Shown here: piece by piece, positions 1 through 8,331 of the stretch
How positions within the stretch are numbered: the stretch's first letter is position 1
Layout: every line of letters begins with the position of its first letter
Assembly (NCBI RefSeq): GCF_000499385.1
Contig: NW_013651700.1
Span: 7,501-19,871, forward strand
DNA length: 12,371 nucleotides
Source: Eimeria necatrix
Taxonomy: Eukaryota; Apicomplexa; Conoidasida; Eucoccidiorida; Eimeriidae
Direction of reading: 5' to 3'
Position numbers and translations under genes: made by a program
Notes under the pieces: model-generated
Told to the model about the DNA's origin: nothing
Database searches by the model: none
Seen by the model: only the letters and a program-made list of their open reading frames with translations

Positions 1-1265
1 GCCTCCGTTGCTGCGGATTTGAGTGCAATCCTGTTTCATTTTGTTTTATTTATTTATATTTATTTATATTTTGAAAGATTTATTTTTATTAATTGTATTT
101 TTGTGGTTTTGTTCTGCTGAACAGACACTCTGCCACTGCTGCTGGCTCTCGCTGCTTCATTTTCGGGGGCAGCGGGCGGAACTGGCTGGGCTGGGAAGTT
201 GAGTTTTTTGGTTCGTCAATTATCCATTTCTTTTTCTTTTTTTATTTTCTGGATCTTCTTTTTAAATTTAAAGTGGATCAAACCCAGCAGACGCTCTTAA
301 ACCCTTTCCAACGAGGGGCTACACGCGCGCCTTTCGCCGAGAATTCAGGGTCGAGGGTTTAGGGTTTAGGGTTTAGGGTTTAGGGTTTGTGCGTGTGCTG
401 GCTAGATTTAAACGCTTTCGACTGCGAAGTCTCTTCTTGGTTTGAAATCAATTTGCTCTGTCCTCTCGAGGGCCCCACATCTCACGGCCACGCAGTCGCA
501 GCTGGGGACCCAAACAATGTGTTGCACATCCTTGCCGCAGGTACCCTAAACCCTAAACCCTAAACCCTAAACCCTAAACCCTAAACCCTAAACCCTAAAC
601 CCTAGGTTCCAAGTTGTACTGCCGCTTCCCACGCCATTTTGCCCGCAACTTAGGCGCCGAACTTTGGAGCCTCATTTCTGTGGCATGAGCGCGTAGCCCT
701 GCGCCCAAACCCCAAACCCTAAACCCTAAACCCTAAACCCTAAACCCTTTTTCGTGTTTGCGTTTCTCTGCTGCGGGCAGGGGACGGCAGCGGCGGCGAA
801 GGCGCCATTTACCGGCTTGCTGCTGTTTGCAGCAGCTTAGACTTGGCAGGGCTGAGGCGGGCAGTGGGGGATTTGCAATTAGTGATTGGCGACAGCAAAG
901 AAAGAAAAAATGAAGTTTTAAATGTAAATAAAACTTTAAAAGGAACTGTTGGAAAGGTTCGTGCTGCTGCTGCTGCTGCTGCTGAGAAGACTGCAGCAGC
1001 AGCAGCAGCTTGGGGCGCCGTGGAGGCCAAGGCCAAGGCCATGAAGCAGCAAGTTGCTGCTGCTCAAGACAGACTCGAAAAGCTGGAGGCGCAAGCAGCA
1101 GCAGCAGCAGCAGCAGCAGCACAACGCGAAAGTGCAGCAGCAAAGCAACTCCAAAACTTAGAACGCCAAGTTGACTTCCTCTTCGAAAAAGTAAACCATT
1201 TCGAGTCTCTTCTGGAAGCAGCAAAGAGACAGGACTCAAGTGATGAGGAGGAGGAGAGCGAATAG
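1..1265 (+). CDS. Gene 1: 3' part of a multi-exon gene ending in an Ala-rich coiled coil
   Basis: Seen: five exons can be chained on the + strand with matching phases: 1-22, 125-197, 274-356, 502-540 and 781-1265 (stop TAG). The first exon is cut by the window edge, so the start is missing. Readable stretches include LPLLLALAASFSGAAGG, ADALKPFPTRGYTRAFRREF and GDPNNVLHILAAG, followed by the long last exon. Acceptors follow pyrimidine-rich stretches. The donor after 540 is GCAG|GTACCC, and the donor after 356 is formed by the first TTTAGGG unit (G|GTTTAG). Known: intronic telomere-like heptamers and Ala runs are typical of Eimeria genes. Inference: a structural or scaffolding protein, because the C-terminus is a charged coiled coil. 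I do not recognise the family. The last two exons are the safest; the small upstream ones rest on phase and composition only, and the donor after 197 is weak. Confidence 0.68.
355..388 (+). repeat. Telomere-like TTTAGGG array at a splice donor
   Basis: About five TTTAGGG units. The preferred donor of the upstream gene 1 exon (G|GTTTAG at 357) is made by the first unit, so the intron 357-501 begins inside the array. The rest of that intron is ordinary mixed sequence with a T/C-rich part before the acceptor at 501. Confidence 0.9.
543..604 (+). repeat. Telomere-like AAACCCT array directly after a donor
   Basis: About nine AAACCCT units begin two bases after the predicted donor GTACCC at 541. 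They lie in the last intron of gene 1 (541-780). The following stretch, 605-703, is non-repetitive and shows no convincing exon. Confidence 0.9.
704..748 (+). repeat. Telomere-like AAACCCT array before an acceptor
   Basis: Six units, the first degenerate (AAACCCC), end 32 bases before the acceptor at 780. The T-rich run that follows the last unit could serve as the polypyrimidine tract of gene 1's last exon. Confidence 0.9.
781..1265 (+). CDS. Gene 1 last exon: Ala-rich coiled coil with acidic C-terminus
   Basis: The acceptor is the AG at 779-780 after a T/C-rich stretch. The frame stays open for about 160 codons to the TAG at 1263-1265. The first 60 residues are mixed and globular-looking (GAIYRLAAVCSSLDLAGLRR). 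Three alanine runs follow, of 7 (mainly GCT codons), 6 and 9 (GCA codons) residues, spaced by charged stretches such as AEKT and QDRLEKLEAQ. Next come heptad-like leucines (LQNLERQVDFLFEKVNHFES) and an acidic end, DSSDEEEESE. Using two different Ala codons for adjacent runs argues that the protein sequence, not just DNA slippage, is kept. Frames on the other strand across the same triplets are shadows. The partner and function are unknown. Confidence 0.82.
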
Positions 1266-1271
1266 CTCACT

Positions 1272-1322
1272 CCAAACCCTAAACCCTAAACCCTAAACCC
1301 TAAACCCTAAACCCTAAACCCC
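1272..1322 (+). repeat. Telomere-like AAACCCT array just after the gene 1 stop
   Basis: About seven units begin six bases after the TAG of gene 1, so any transcript of gene 1 would carry them in its 3' untranslated region, unless the array belongs to the 5' side of gene 2. A similar placement is seen after the gene 2 stop. Confidence 0.88.
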
Positions 1323-1442
1323 GGAGCTGGTGAAATTTACCTCAGTCGAAGTGCAGTTTTGCTGCTGCTGAAAAGGCCCCGGAAACCAAAACAACTTTCT
1401 CTTTATCAACTTCTGTATCCCACCAAGGACTCAGCGCCGAGG
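1323..1442 (+). CDS. Gene 2 candidate early exon
   Basis: One + strand frame is open across the whole stretch and reads GAGEIYLSRSAVLLLLKRPR, then QLSLYQLLYPTKDSAPR. It ends in phase 0 at a donor made by a TTTAGGG array (AGG|GTTTAG at 1443). The 5' limit is not determined; AG acceptors exist at 1345 and 1356. Two other readings compete. The next + frame gives AAAEKAPETKTTFSLSTSVS, but its continuation into the next exon hits a stop at once. The minus strand gives WWDTEVDKEKVVLVSGAFSA beside a good donor. Confidence 0.4.
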
Positions 1443-2457
1443 GTTTAGGGTTTAGGGTTTAGGGTTTAGGGTTGCGCAGATGCTAGAAAATAACAAGTTG
1501 AAATTGAAAAAGAAGACAGTATAGGCGTAACCCTCGAAGTGTCTTGAGTCCTATATATGCAATTCCATTTATTTTTCTTTTTTATTATTTTATAATTGCT
1601 GCATTCCAACATTCATTGGCAAGGAATTGTACAAGTTCGCGTAGGCTGCAGCGCATGCAAGAGGCTCTCAGGAAAGCCCAGGATGTGCAGCGCCTACAGA
1701 ATTGCATTTTGAAATTATTCCACTTTGTGCAGATTGCATGCAAATTGAATTTGTGGTTTGTTTGTTGAATTGGCTGCTGAATTGGTTGAATATTAGTAGT
1801 CAAAGAACAGAGCAGAAAGCGACGCATGGACCCTGTGCAGAACTGCGCCTCAAGAAGCGGGAAATATCCCGTGATCTCTTTCTTTTATTTGTCTAAAAGA
1901 ATAAAAACATGAAATAAAAGAATAAAATAGAAACAGGATTTGAATTAAATGAAATTAGCAGCTGCTTTCTTCTCTCGAATCGACGCGTCGGAAGGCGAAA
2001 CGCGCGTGTGCAGCCACATAGTCATTTCTGCGTCAATTTCTTCTCCCACATCTTCTGAATTGCTTTATTTTAGCAAATAATCTATTTTTATTCAAATAAT
2101 TTTTATTTAATTCAATTAAGATAGTGGTTTTTGGCGGGATCAGCACGCGCGGGAAGCAGACCAGTGGCTCACCCGAACCGCAGCACAGAACATGCGAGAG
2201 TTGGAGCTCGATTTTCTCCTTCTCGCTTCGTTTCTGTTCCCCTTTTACTTCTTTTAAATTGTGTTTTATATTGTTTTATATTTAGTTCAACTTTAGGGGA
2301 GGATCAACTCGCAAAAGTTTGGCGAAGTTCCGTTTTTCCGCATTGGCTCTTACCGAGCAGCCTCGTTGCAGAATGATATTCAGCTCTTACTCACCTCAAG
2401 CAGCAAAGCTGGCCCCATACAATCTCTGAAGCTTTCAAAACGCAGCAGCAGCCCCGG

Positions 2458-2492
<35 letters not shown>

Positions 2493-2634
2493 CAAGCAGC
2501 GGTGTTCCCAGGAGCAGCAGCAGCAACACCAGCAAAGCCAGTAGCAGCAGCAAGAACGCGAGCAGCACCATCAGCAGCGGCAGCAGCAGCAGCAACACTA
2601 GCAACGCCAGCAGCAGGTGCAGCAACACCCTCAA

Positions 2635-2668
<34 letters not shown>

Positions 2669-2778
2669 TGCAGCAACACGAGCAGCAGCGTTGCAGCAGC
2701 AGGAGCTGCACCTTTCTTCTGCTGCAGCCCGCCGACTGATGCAGCGACCACCCGCCATTCCAGCCGCAGCAGCAACAC

Positions 2779-2833
<55 letters not shown>

Positions 2834-3120
2834 TCGGGGTTCAAATGGGGGGTGCTGCTTCTGCTGCTGCACCTGAAGCCCCGCAGCCCGAGGAAAAATG
2901 GCTGCTGGAAAATGTGCTGTTTTTTGACCCCAAGAATGGCCCGGGAGGGGTGGGGGGTGAGGCAGCAGTTTTTGTCTTTGATTTAATTCATCTTTGGATT
3001 TAATTTCATCTTTTTAATTTCTTCTTTTTAATTTCCTTTTTAATTCCACTTCATCTTTTTAATTCACTTCCAGATTCTCAGACTTTCCAGGTGCTGCTGG
3101 AGGTCTTTAGCTCCCGCTGA
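1323..3120 (+). CDS. Gene 2: poorly resolved multi-exon gene with a CAG-tract exon
   Basis: Seen: a series of + strand segments with protein-like composition. Candidates are 1323-1442, 1480-1518, parts of 1645-1752 and 1811-1880, 2121 to about 2229, 2286-2956 and 3074-3120 (stop TGA). Phases agree at 1442/1480 (phase 0) and at 2956/3074 (one base plus two). The best readings are LYQLLYPTKDSAPR, MLENNKLKLKKK, HAREADQWLTRTAAQNMREL and PEEKWLLENVLFFDPKNGPG. The middle exons read well in two frames, so their splicing is uncertain. No start codon is fixed; ATG at 1480 is one option. Inference: a protein with charged, partly coiled-coil segments and a long Gln/Ala/Ser low-complexity centre. I do not recognise the family. 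That all parts form one gene is itself a guess. Confidence 0.45.
1440..1474 (+). repeat. TTTAGGG array that fills a predicted 37-base intron
   Basis: About five TTTAGGG units. With the donor at 1443 and the acceptor at 1479 (TTGCGCAG), the intron would consist almost only of telomere-type repeat. The array itself contains in-frame TAG, so the flanking exons cannot be read through. Confidence 0.88.
1480..1518 (+). CDS. Gene 2 candidate small exon, Lys-rich
   Basis: It encodes MLENNKLKLKKKT in phase 0 after the acceptor at 1479 and stops at a possible donor ACA|GTATAG. If it is not an internal exon, the ATG at 1480 could be a translation start. It is short, so the support is composition and phase only. 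Confidence 0.35.
1645..1752 (+). CDS. Gene 2 candidate exon, frame ambiguous
   Basis: The acceptor is TAG at 1642-1644. In phase 0 from the preceding candidate exon the reading is GSQESPGCAAPTELHFEI and then IPLCADCMQIEF, ending at a weak donor (TTT|GTGGTT). A different frame of the same DNA gives RRLQRMQEALRKAQDVQRLQ, which looks like a coiled coil and could be used from a later acceptor (AG at 1662-1663). Both cannot be right in one transcript, and I cannot decide between them. Confidence 0.33.
2121..2257 (+). CDS. Gene 2 exon with a charged helical stretch
   Basis: The acceptor AG at 2119-2120 follows a T-rich run. With two leading bases the frame reads SGFWRDQHAREADQWLTRTA, then AQNMRELELDF, which is clearly protein-like and probably helical. 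It continues with LLLASFLFPFYFF to a TAA at 2255-2257, but this hydrophobic tail may be intron. Possible donors are GTTTCT at 2230 and GTTCCC at 2236. A later acceptor at 2143 is also possible. Confidence 0.55.
2286..2956 (+). CDS. Gene 2 low-complexity exon(s) built on CAG triplets
   Basis: The left part (about 2297-2440) is open in two good frames; the better one reads GEVPFFRIGSYRAASLQNDI and runs on into a long Ser-rich stretch. From 2440 to 2832 the DNA is (CAG)n with point changes and gives Ser, Ala or Gln runs according to frame. The Gln frame has in-frame stops at several places, including TGA at 2737. The right end is decided: the Gln frame after 2740 passes 17 Gln codons (2782-2832) and then reads VGVQMGGAASAAAPEAPQPE and EEKWLLENVLFFDPKNGPGG, ending at donor G|GTGAGG (2957). 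A frame change between left and right must therefore be solved by splicing inside the CAG region or by an indel. Confidence 0.55.
3074..3120 (+). CDS. Gene 2 last exon
   Basis: The acceptor is CACTTCCAG ending at 3073, after T-rich sequence. One base from the previous exon plus AT gives Asp, then SQTFQVLLEVFSSR and TGA at 3118-3120. The phase fits exactly with the donor at 2957 (intron 2957-3073, 117 bases). A telomere-like array follows 13 bases after the stop. Confidence 0.55.
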
Positions 3121-3133
3121 CGCCCTTTGGCCT

Positions 3134-3439
3134 CCCTAAACCCTAAACCCTAAACCCTAAACCCTAAACCCTAAACCCTAAACCCTAAACCCTAAACCCT
3201 AGCCCTAAACCCTAAACCCTAAACCCTACAAAACCCTAAACCCTAAACCCTAAACCCTAAACCCTAAACCCTAAACCCTAAACCCTAAACCCTAAACCGC
3301 AAACCCTAAACCCTAAACCCTAAACCCTAAACCCTAAACCCTAAACCCTAAACCCTAAGCTGACCACTGCCCTAAACCCTAAACCCTAAACCCTAAACCC
3401 TAAACCCTAAACCCTAAACCCTAAACCCTAAACCCTAAA
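3134..3439 (+). repeat. Long AAACCCT array with marker interruptions, after the gene 2 stop
   Basis: About 40 AAACCCT units. The interruptions act as markers: CTACAAAACC near 3227, AAACCGCAAA near 3295, and GCTGACCACTGCC at 3359. The section 3228-3439 is repeated at 5224-5435 with the same spacing between markers. Confidence 0.95.
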
Positions 3440-3732
3440 GGTGTTTGTGGCAGTACGCTGCAGCATTCGTGTTGCTTCCAGCCCTTATATTCCCCTAAGG
3501 CGCCTCTTTTTTGTGTAGGGTGCCTGTGCTGTGTAGCTACCACAAAGGGTCTAGGGTTTAGGGTTTAGGGTTTAGGGTTTAGGGTTTAGGGTTTAGGGTG
3601 AAATAGGCCGTTGCTTGTGGGCTGAGGGGAGGGGAAGCAGCAGAGTGGCATGGCGAGAGCAGCAAGAGCAGCAGCTGCTGGGAGTTGTTGGAGTTGTTTT
3701 GAATGAAGTGCGCAGCAATTTGCTGTTTGCAT

Positions 3733-3736
<4 letters not shown>
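3440..3736 (+). other. Region between gene 2 and the first firm exon of gene 3
   Basis: 3440-3547 is mixed sequence with several acceptor-like CAG/TAG sites and no firm exon. 3548-3599 is a TTTAGGG array. 3600-3700 has one open + frame reading EAAEWHGESSKSSS up to a TGA at 3698-3700, and another reading WREQQEQQLLGVVGVVLNEV. Either could be a 5' exon of gene 3. The promoter, 5' untranslated region or first exon of gene 3 probably lies here, but I cannot place a start codon. ATG at 3703 opens the frame of the next exon and is a candidate with a poor context. Confidence 0.4.
3548..3599 (+). repeat. Telomere-like TTTAGGG array
   Basis: About seven TTTAGGG units, the first one GTCTAGGG. It lies in reverse orientation to the long AAACCCT array that ends about 110 bases upstream, so the two arrays face each other across 3440-3547. 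Confidence 0.9.
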
Positions 3737-3767
<31 letters not shown>

Positions 3768-3984
3768 CCGCAGGGGCCCCACAGTGCGGCGGTTCACGCC
3801 GAGCCGCGCGAAGCTGCGGAACCGCAACTTTCGGGTGTACGTACACCTGCTGGGAAAGTCGCAAGAGTTCCTCCTCAAACTCCTCAATGATCCTTTTTGT
3901 TGCATTTTAGTTTGCGACAGAGCTGGCAAGGAACTCAAACAAATCTCCACGGCCAGCATCCGCTGCATCCAACGCAGAGACGTC
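3737..3984 (+). CDS. Gene 3 exon A: poly-Ala and first part of a PH-like fold
   Basis: The frame opens at ATG 3703 or, more likely, at an acceptor in the CAG run (GCATGCAG before 3737). About eleven Ala codons lead into a basic stretch ([20 protein letters not shown]). Strand-like segments follow: [11 protein letters not shown], then [17 protein letters not shown], then [11 protein letters not shown]. This alternation of strands and turns resembles the first half of a PH-type barrel. The exon ends in phase 0 at donor GTC|GTGAGC (3985). An acceptor-like CATTTTAG at 3910 lies inside, but the frame runs through it in a hydrophobic strand, so I treat it as unused. The palindrome GGTGTACGTACACC at 3834-3847 encodes Val-Tyr-Val here. 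Confidence 0.75.
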
Positions 3985-5785
3985 GTGAGCCCTCGCTGCT
4001 GCTGCTGCTGCTGCTGCTTGCGCTGCTGCTGCTGCTGCTGCTTGCGCTGCTGCTGCTGCTGCTTGCGCTGCTGCTGCTGCTGCTGCTTACGCTGTTGCTG
4101 CTGCTGCTTACTCTGTTGTTTTTGCTTTTTATATAATTATGTGTTTGGAGTGTAGCTTTGATTACTGCAACACAAATTGCTGCGCCGCTCTTGCGCCCAC
4201 TTCGTTGGGGTGTACAGACACTCCAATAAACTGGAAAACCGCTATTATATTTTTTGGAATTATATTTTTTGGCAATTATATTTTTTGCTAATTATATTTG
4301 TGCTTTGATTGCCTCTTTTGCATTTAAATTAACTCATTTGCATTATATTAATTTAAATGAATAAATAAATAGTTCTGAAATGCATGCAGACTTTTATTGT
4401 TTGAAATGCTGCAGTCTGCTGAGGTGTACGTACGGACCGACCGGGGAGAAACTGCTTCTCTTTCTTTCGACTTTGAAAACGAACAAGAGGCGGAATTGTT
4501 TGCAGAATATGTTTTGACTTTGTTTGGCATTCGGGTACTAATTAATTAATTAATTAATTAATTAATTAATTAATTAATTAATTAATTAATTAATTAACTA
4601 ATTAGCATCTTCTGATTAATTAATTAATTAATTAATTAATAAATTAATTAATTAATTAATTAATTAATTAATTAATTAATTGAGCATCTTCTGATCAATT
4701 GATTAATTAATTAGTTAATTAGTTAATTAATTAATTAGTTAATTGGTTAATTAACTACTTAATTAACTTATTGATTAATTAATCAACAAATTAATTATAA
4801 TTATTTTAATTAATTAATTAATTAATTAATTAGTCAGAAGATGCTTTGCATTTGATCTGCTGCCGAGCCTTTTCCAATTCCGCTGCTGCTTTCTGCCCGT
4901 TTTAAAGGCAGTTTTGCTTTTCAGGAAACTTGATAACATTGAAAAAGAAATAAAATAAAATAAATTTATTTCTAAATTATATTTCTAAATTATATTTCTA
5001 AATTATATTTCTAAATTATATTTCTAAATTATATTTCTAAATTATATTTCTGTTTAGTCTTTGCTGCTTTATGTCCGGCTTGCGGCTGCTCCTTCTGTCT
5101 CAGGTGCATTTCTTTGGGACGCAAAAAATCGGAAACGCGCGGCCGCGTACGGATCTAAACCCTAAACCCTAAACCCTAAACCCTAAACCCTAAACCCTAA
5201 ACCCTAAACCCTAAACCCTAAACACAAAACCCTAAACCCTAAACCCTAAACCCTAAACCCTAAACCCTAAACCCTAAACCCTAAACCCTAAACCGCAAAC
5301 CCTAAACCCTAAACCCTAAACCCTAAACCCTAAACCCTAAACCCTAAACCCTAAGCTGACCACTGCCCTAAACCCTAAACCCTAAACCCTAAACCCTAAA
5401 CCCTAAACCCTAAACCCTAAACCCTAAACCCTAAAACCCTAAACCCTAAACCCTAAACCCTAAACCCTAAACCCTAAACCCTAAACCCTAAACCCTAAAT
5501 ACAAACCCTAAACCCTAAACCCTAAACCCTAAACCCTAAACCCTAAACCCTAAACCCTAAACCCTAAACCCCTAAACCCTAAACCCTAAACCCTAAACCC
5601 TAAACCCTAAACCCTAAACCCTAAACCCTAAACCCTAAATTAGGGTACCCTAAGCCCTAGGTTTTGTAGTGTGCTCCAAAGGGCTGTGCATGCTCTAGTT
5701 TGTTCGCATTTCGGCAGACAGTAGCTGAAGCAAATTGTTTTCCCGTGTTTGTGGCAGACTCTGCTGCTGATGCTGCTGCTACTGG

Positions 5786-5827
<42 letters not shown>

Positions 5828-8265
5828 TGCTGCGCAGTAGATCTAAGGGACCGGTCTGACTCGAGCGATGATTCCATCAAAAGCTACGAGCCCGAGGTTG
5901 CACCCAAAAGGCAAAATCGGTAAGCACTTCAAACTAGCTAGCTAGCTAGCTAGCTAGCTAGCTAGCTAGCCAGTTACACAGCGAGCTAGCCATTTCGCTA
6001 GCTGCTTCCACACATAGCCAGCTAGTCGGCTAGGAGGCGAGCTGGCGTGCTGGCTGGCTTCTTTTCTAGCTTGCTGCGGTGATAGACAACTGGCTAGCTA
6101 GCTAGCTAGCTAGCCTGCTAGCCAGCTAGCTAGCTAGCTAGCTAGCTAGCTAGGCAGGTGCTTAGCTAGGTAGCTGCTTGTTAGACACTGTGAGGTGCCA
6201 AAAACGCAAAAGTCTTGCGAAAGGCTCCAACTGATAATGCTAGGGTCCAAGGCTGAGGGTTTAGCGTCTAGGGTTTAGGGTTTAGGGTTTAGGGTTTAGG
6301 GTTTAGGGTTTGCGTGCAGGGCTCAGCGGAGGGCGCAGGCGCTGCAGGCGCGAACGGGCTGCCCCTTGCATGGGAATGAGCCTTGTCGCTGTGCAGTGGA
6401 GAGGCCTGCTGTGGACTTTTTGGTGGGGTTGGTGTTTATTGAAAAAGTGTTGAAGTTTTTTTTGTTTTTTTTTGCATGCATTTGCACAAAAAGGCATTTC
6501 TTTTTGCCTCTTTTCAGCCTTTGCTGCGCAGAAAGAATGTCCAGTTCAGCGAACTTCAACAAATAAAAATAAATGGCAATTTGTGGCTTTTTTGAACTCC
6601 AAGTGCATTTCTTTTTCCAGTTTTCTTTTCTGTGGTGGTGTTTATTTTTGTTCATTTCTTCAACTATGAATACATATAAATGCATTTTAATAAATGAATG
6701 TATAATATATATATAATGTATATATATATATTTCTTTTTAAGGAAACAAATGCAAATAAGTAAAAGCATATATGTGTATATTGCATTAGAGCCAGCGCCA
6801 CACAAAGAATGGCTCTTTTGTTATTTATTATTATTTGTTTTTTATTTTTTTTCAGAAAAGAAATAAATATGAAACGGATTCTTCTTCGGATGAAGAATCT
6901 GAAATCAACGCCAGCCATTCCCTGAGATACCCAATAGCCATAGACGGGCCTTGCGAAGCAGGTATTTCTTATTTTTGAAAATAAAATTCATCATTTAATT
7001 CATTAAACAGAAAATGAATAAAAAGAATCTTCAGATTGGCATTTTAGCACTGCAAAGCAGGCAGATGGCCACAGCAGCAGCAGCTGCAGCGGCAGCTGCA
7101 GCAGCAGCTGCAGCAGCAGCTGCAGCGGCAGCTGCAGCAGCAGCAGCAGCAGCAGAAAGCTGCTTGTATAGGCATGCCTACTCGCAAGCCCATCATCTGT
7201 TTTACGTAAATCGTAAAGTTGCATGCGTACACACTTTAATGTACATTTGCATGCAATGCATGCAAATGCAGTGCGCATGCATTGCATTTGCATGCAGTGC
7301 AAAGTGCAGCAAAGTTGCATGCAAAAGTGCAGCAAAGTTGCATGCAAAGTGCAGCAAAGTTGCATGCAAAAAGTGCAGCAAAGTTGCATGCAAGTGCAGC
7401 AAAGTTGCATGCAAGTGCAGCAAAGTTGCATGCAAGTGCAGCAAAGTGCTGCGTGCTGCAGGCAAAGAGCTGCGGCTGAACGACTTGGGCGCTCGCGGCT
7501 ACGGGCGAGTCAAAGCCAAAGTCGCCGAGTGGTTCGCAGCCGCCAGGCCCGGCAAAGACCCCGTCTTCCCCCCCGCCTGCGAGGCCGTCGGCCTCGCCTT
7601 TCGCCTCCACCACAGACACGTCCGCATGCATGCACGCATGCACATGCATGCATGCATGCATGCATGCATGCATGCATGCATGCGTGCATGCATGCATGCA
7701 TGCATGTTCCTGCATGCAGACTTGCATGCATGCATGCGGCGCCTCCGCAGTGATGCAGCTGCGCATGCATGCATGCATGCATGCATGCATGTAGAGTGGT
7801 TCGATGCATGCATGCATGCATGCATGCATGCATGCATGCATGCATGCGCAGCAAGTTGTGTGCATGCGCGCAGCGCCTGCGTCGCCTCTTTGCCTTGCAG
7901 AGCTTTAGAGCTAATTATTTCCGCATTTATAATTTGAAATTAATTTGAAATTGATTTATTTTTTGCATTTTAATTTGAAATTAATTTGAAATTAATTTAT
8001 TTTATTTTCTTTTTCAGGTTGGCAGGTATATCCAGCTGAGGGCCTCCCGGCGTCTGGACACCTCAAGTTCAAATCCCTTTGTCTATTCTTTGGCTCTCAA
8101 GGGCCCCGTAACTGTTGATGATGCAACTGCGAGGGATATGCTGCTTATTTTGACGCAAGTGAGAATTTAATTATTTAAATTATTTAAATAATTCAAATAA
8201 ATAATTTAAATTATTTAAATTATTTTAATTTAAACCCAAGTTGGGGCTGTGGGGCGCGAAGCTGG

Positions 8266-8331
<66 letters not shown>

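Noticed and set aside
733..1239. Long open frames on the minus strand rich in Leu, Gln, Cys or Ala
   Set aside because: They are the complement of the Ala-coding triplets of gene 1's last exon, which has a good acceptor, mixed sequence and a clear acidic C-terminus.
2380..2872. Minus strand open frames of poly-Leu and poly-Ala
   Set aside because: They are reverse readings of the CAG tract with no non-repeat protein-like ends or splice sites.
3579..3968. Minus strand frame with a poly-Ala run and basic ends
   Set aside because: It is antisense to exon A of gene 3, which continues in phase into exon B as a PH-like fold. The minus frame has no such partner.
3134..5653. The window as a true chromosome end
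   Set aside because: The arrays are internal, in both orientations and interrupted, with genes on both sides. They are interstitial repeats.
7003..7865. Met-His-Ala-Cys and Cys-Ser-Lys repeat proteins on both strands
   Set aside because: They are translations of the TGCA satellite and the 21-24 bp minisatellite. Stop-free repeat units explain the length.
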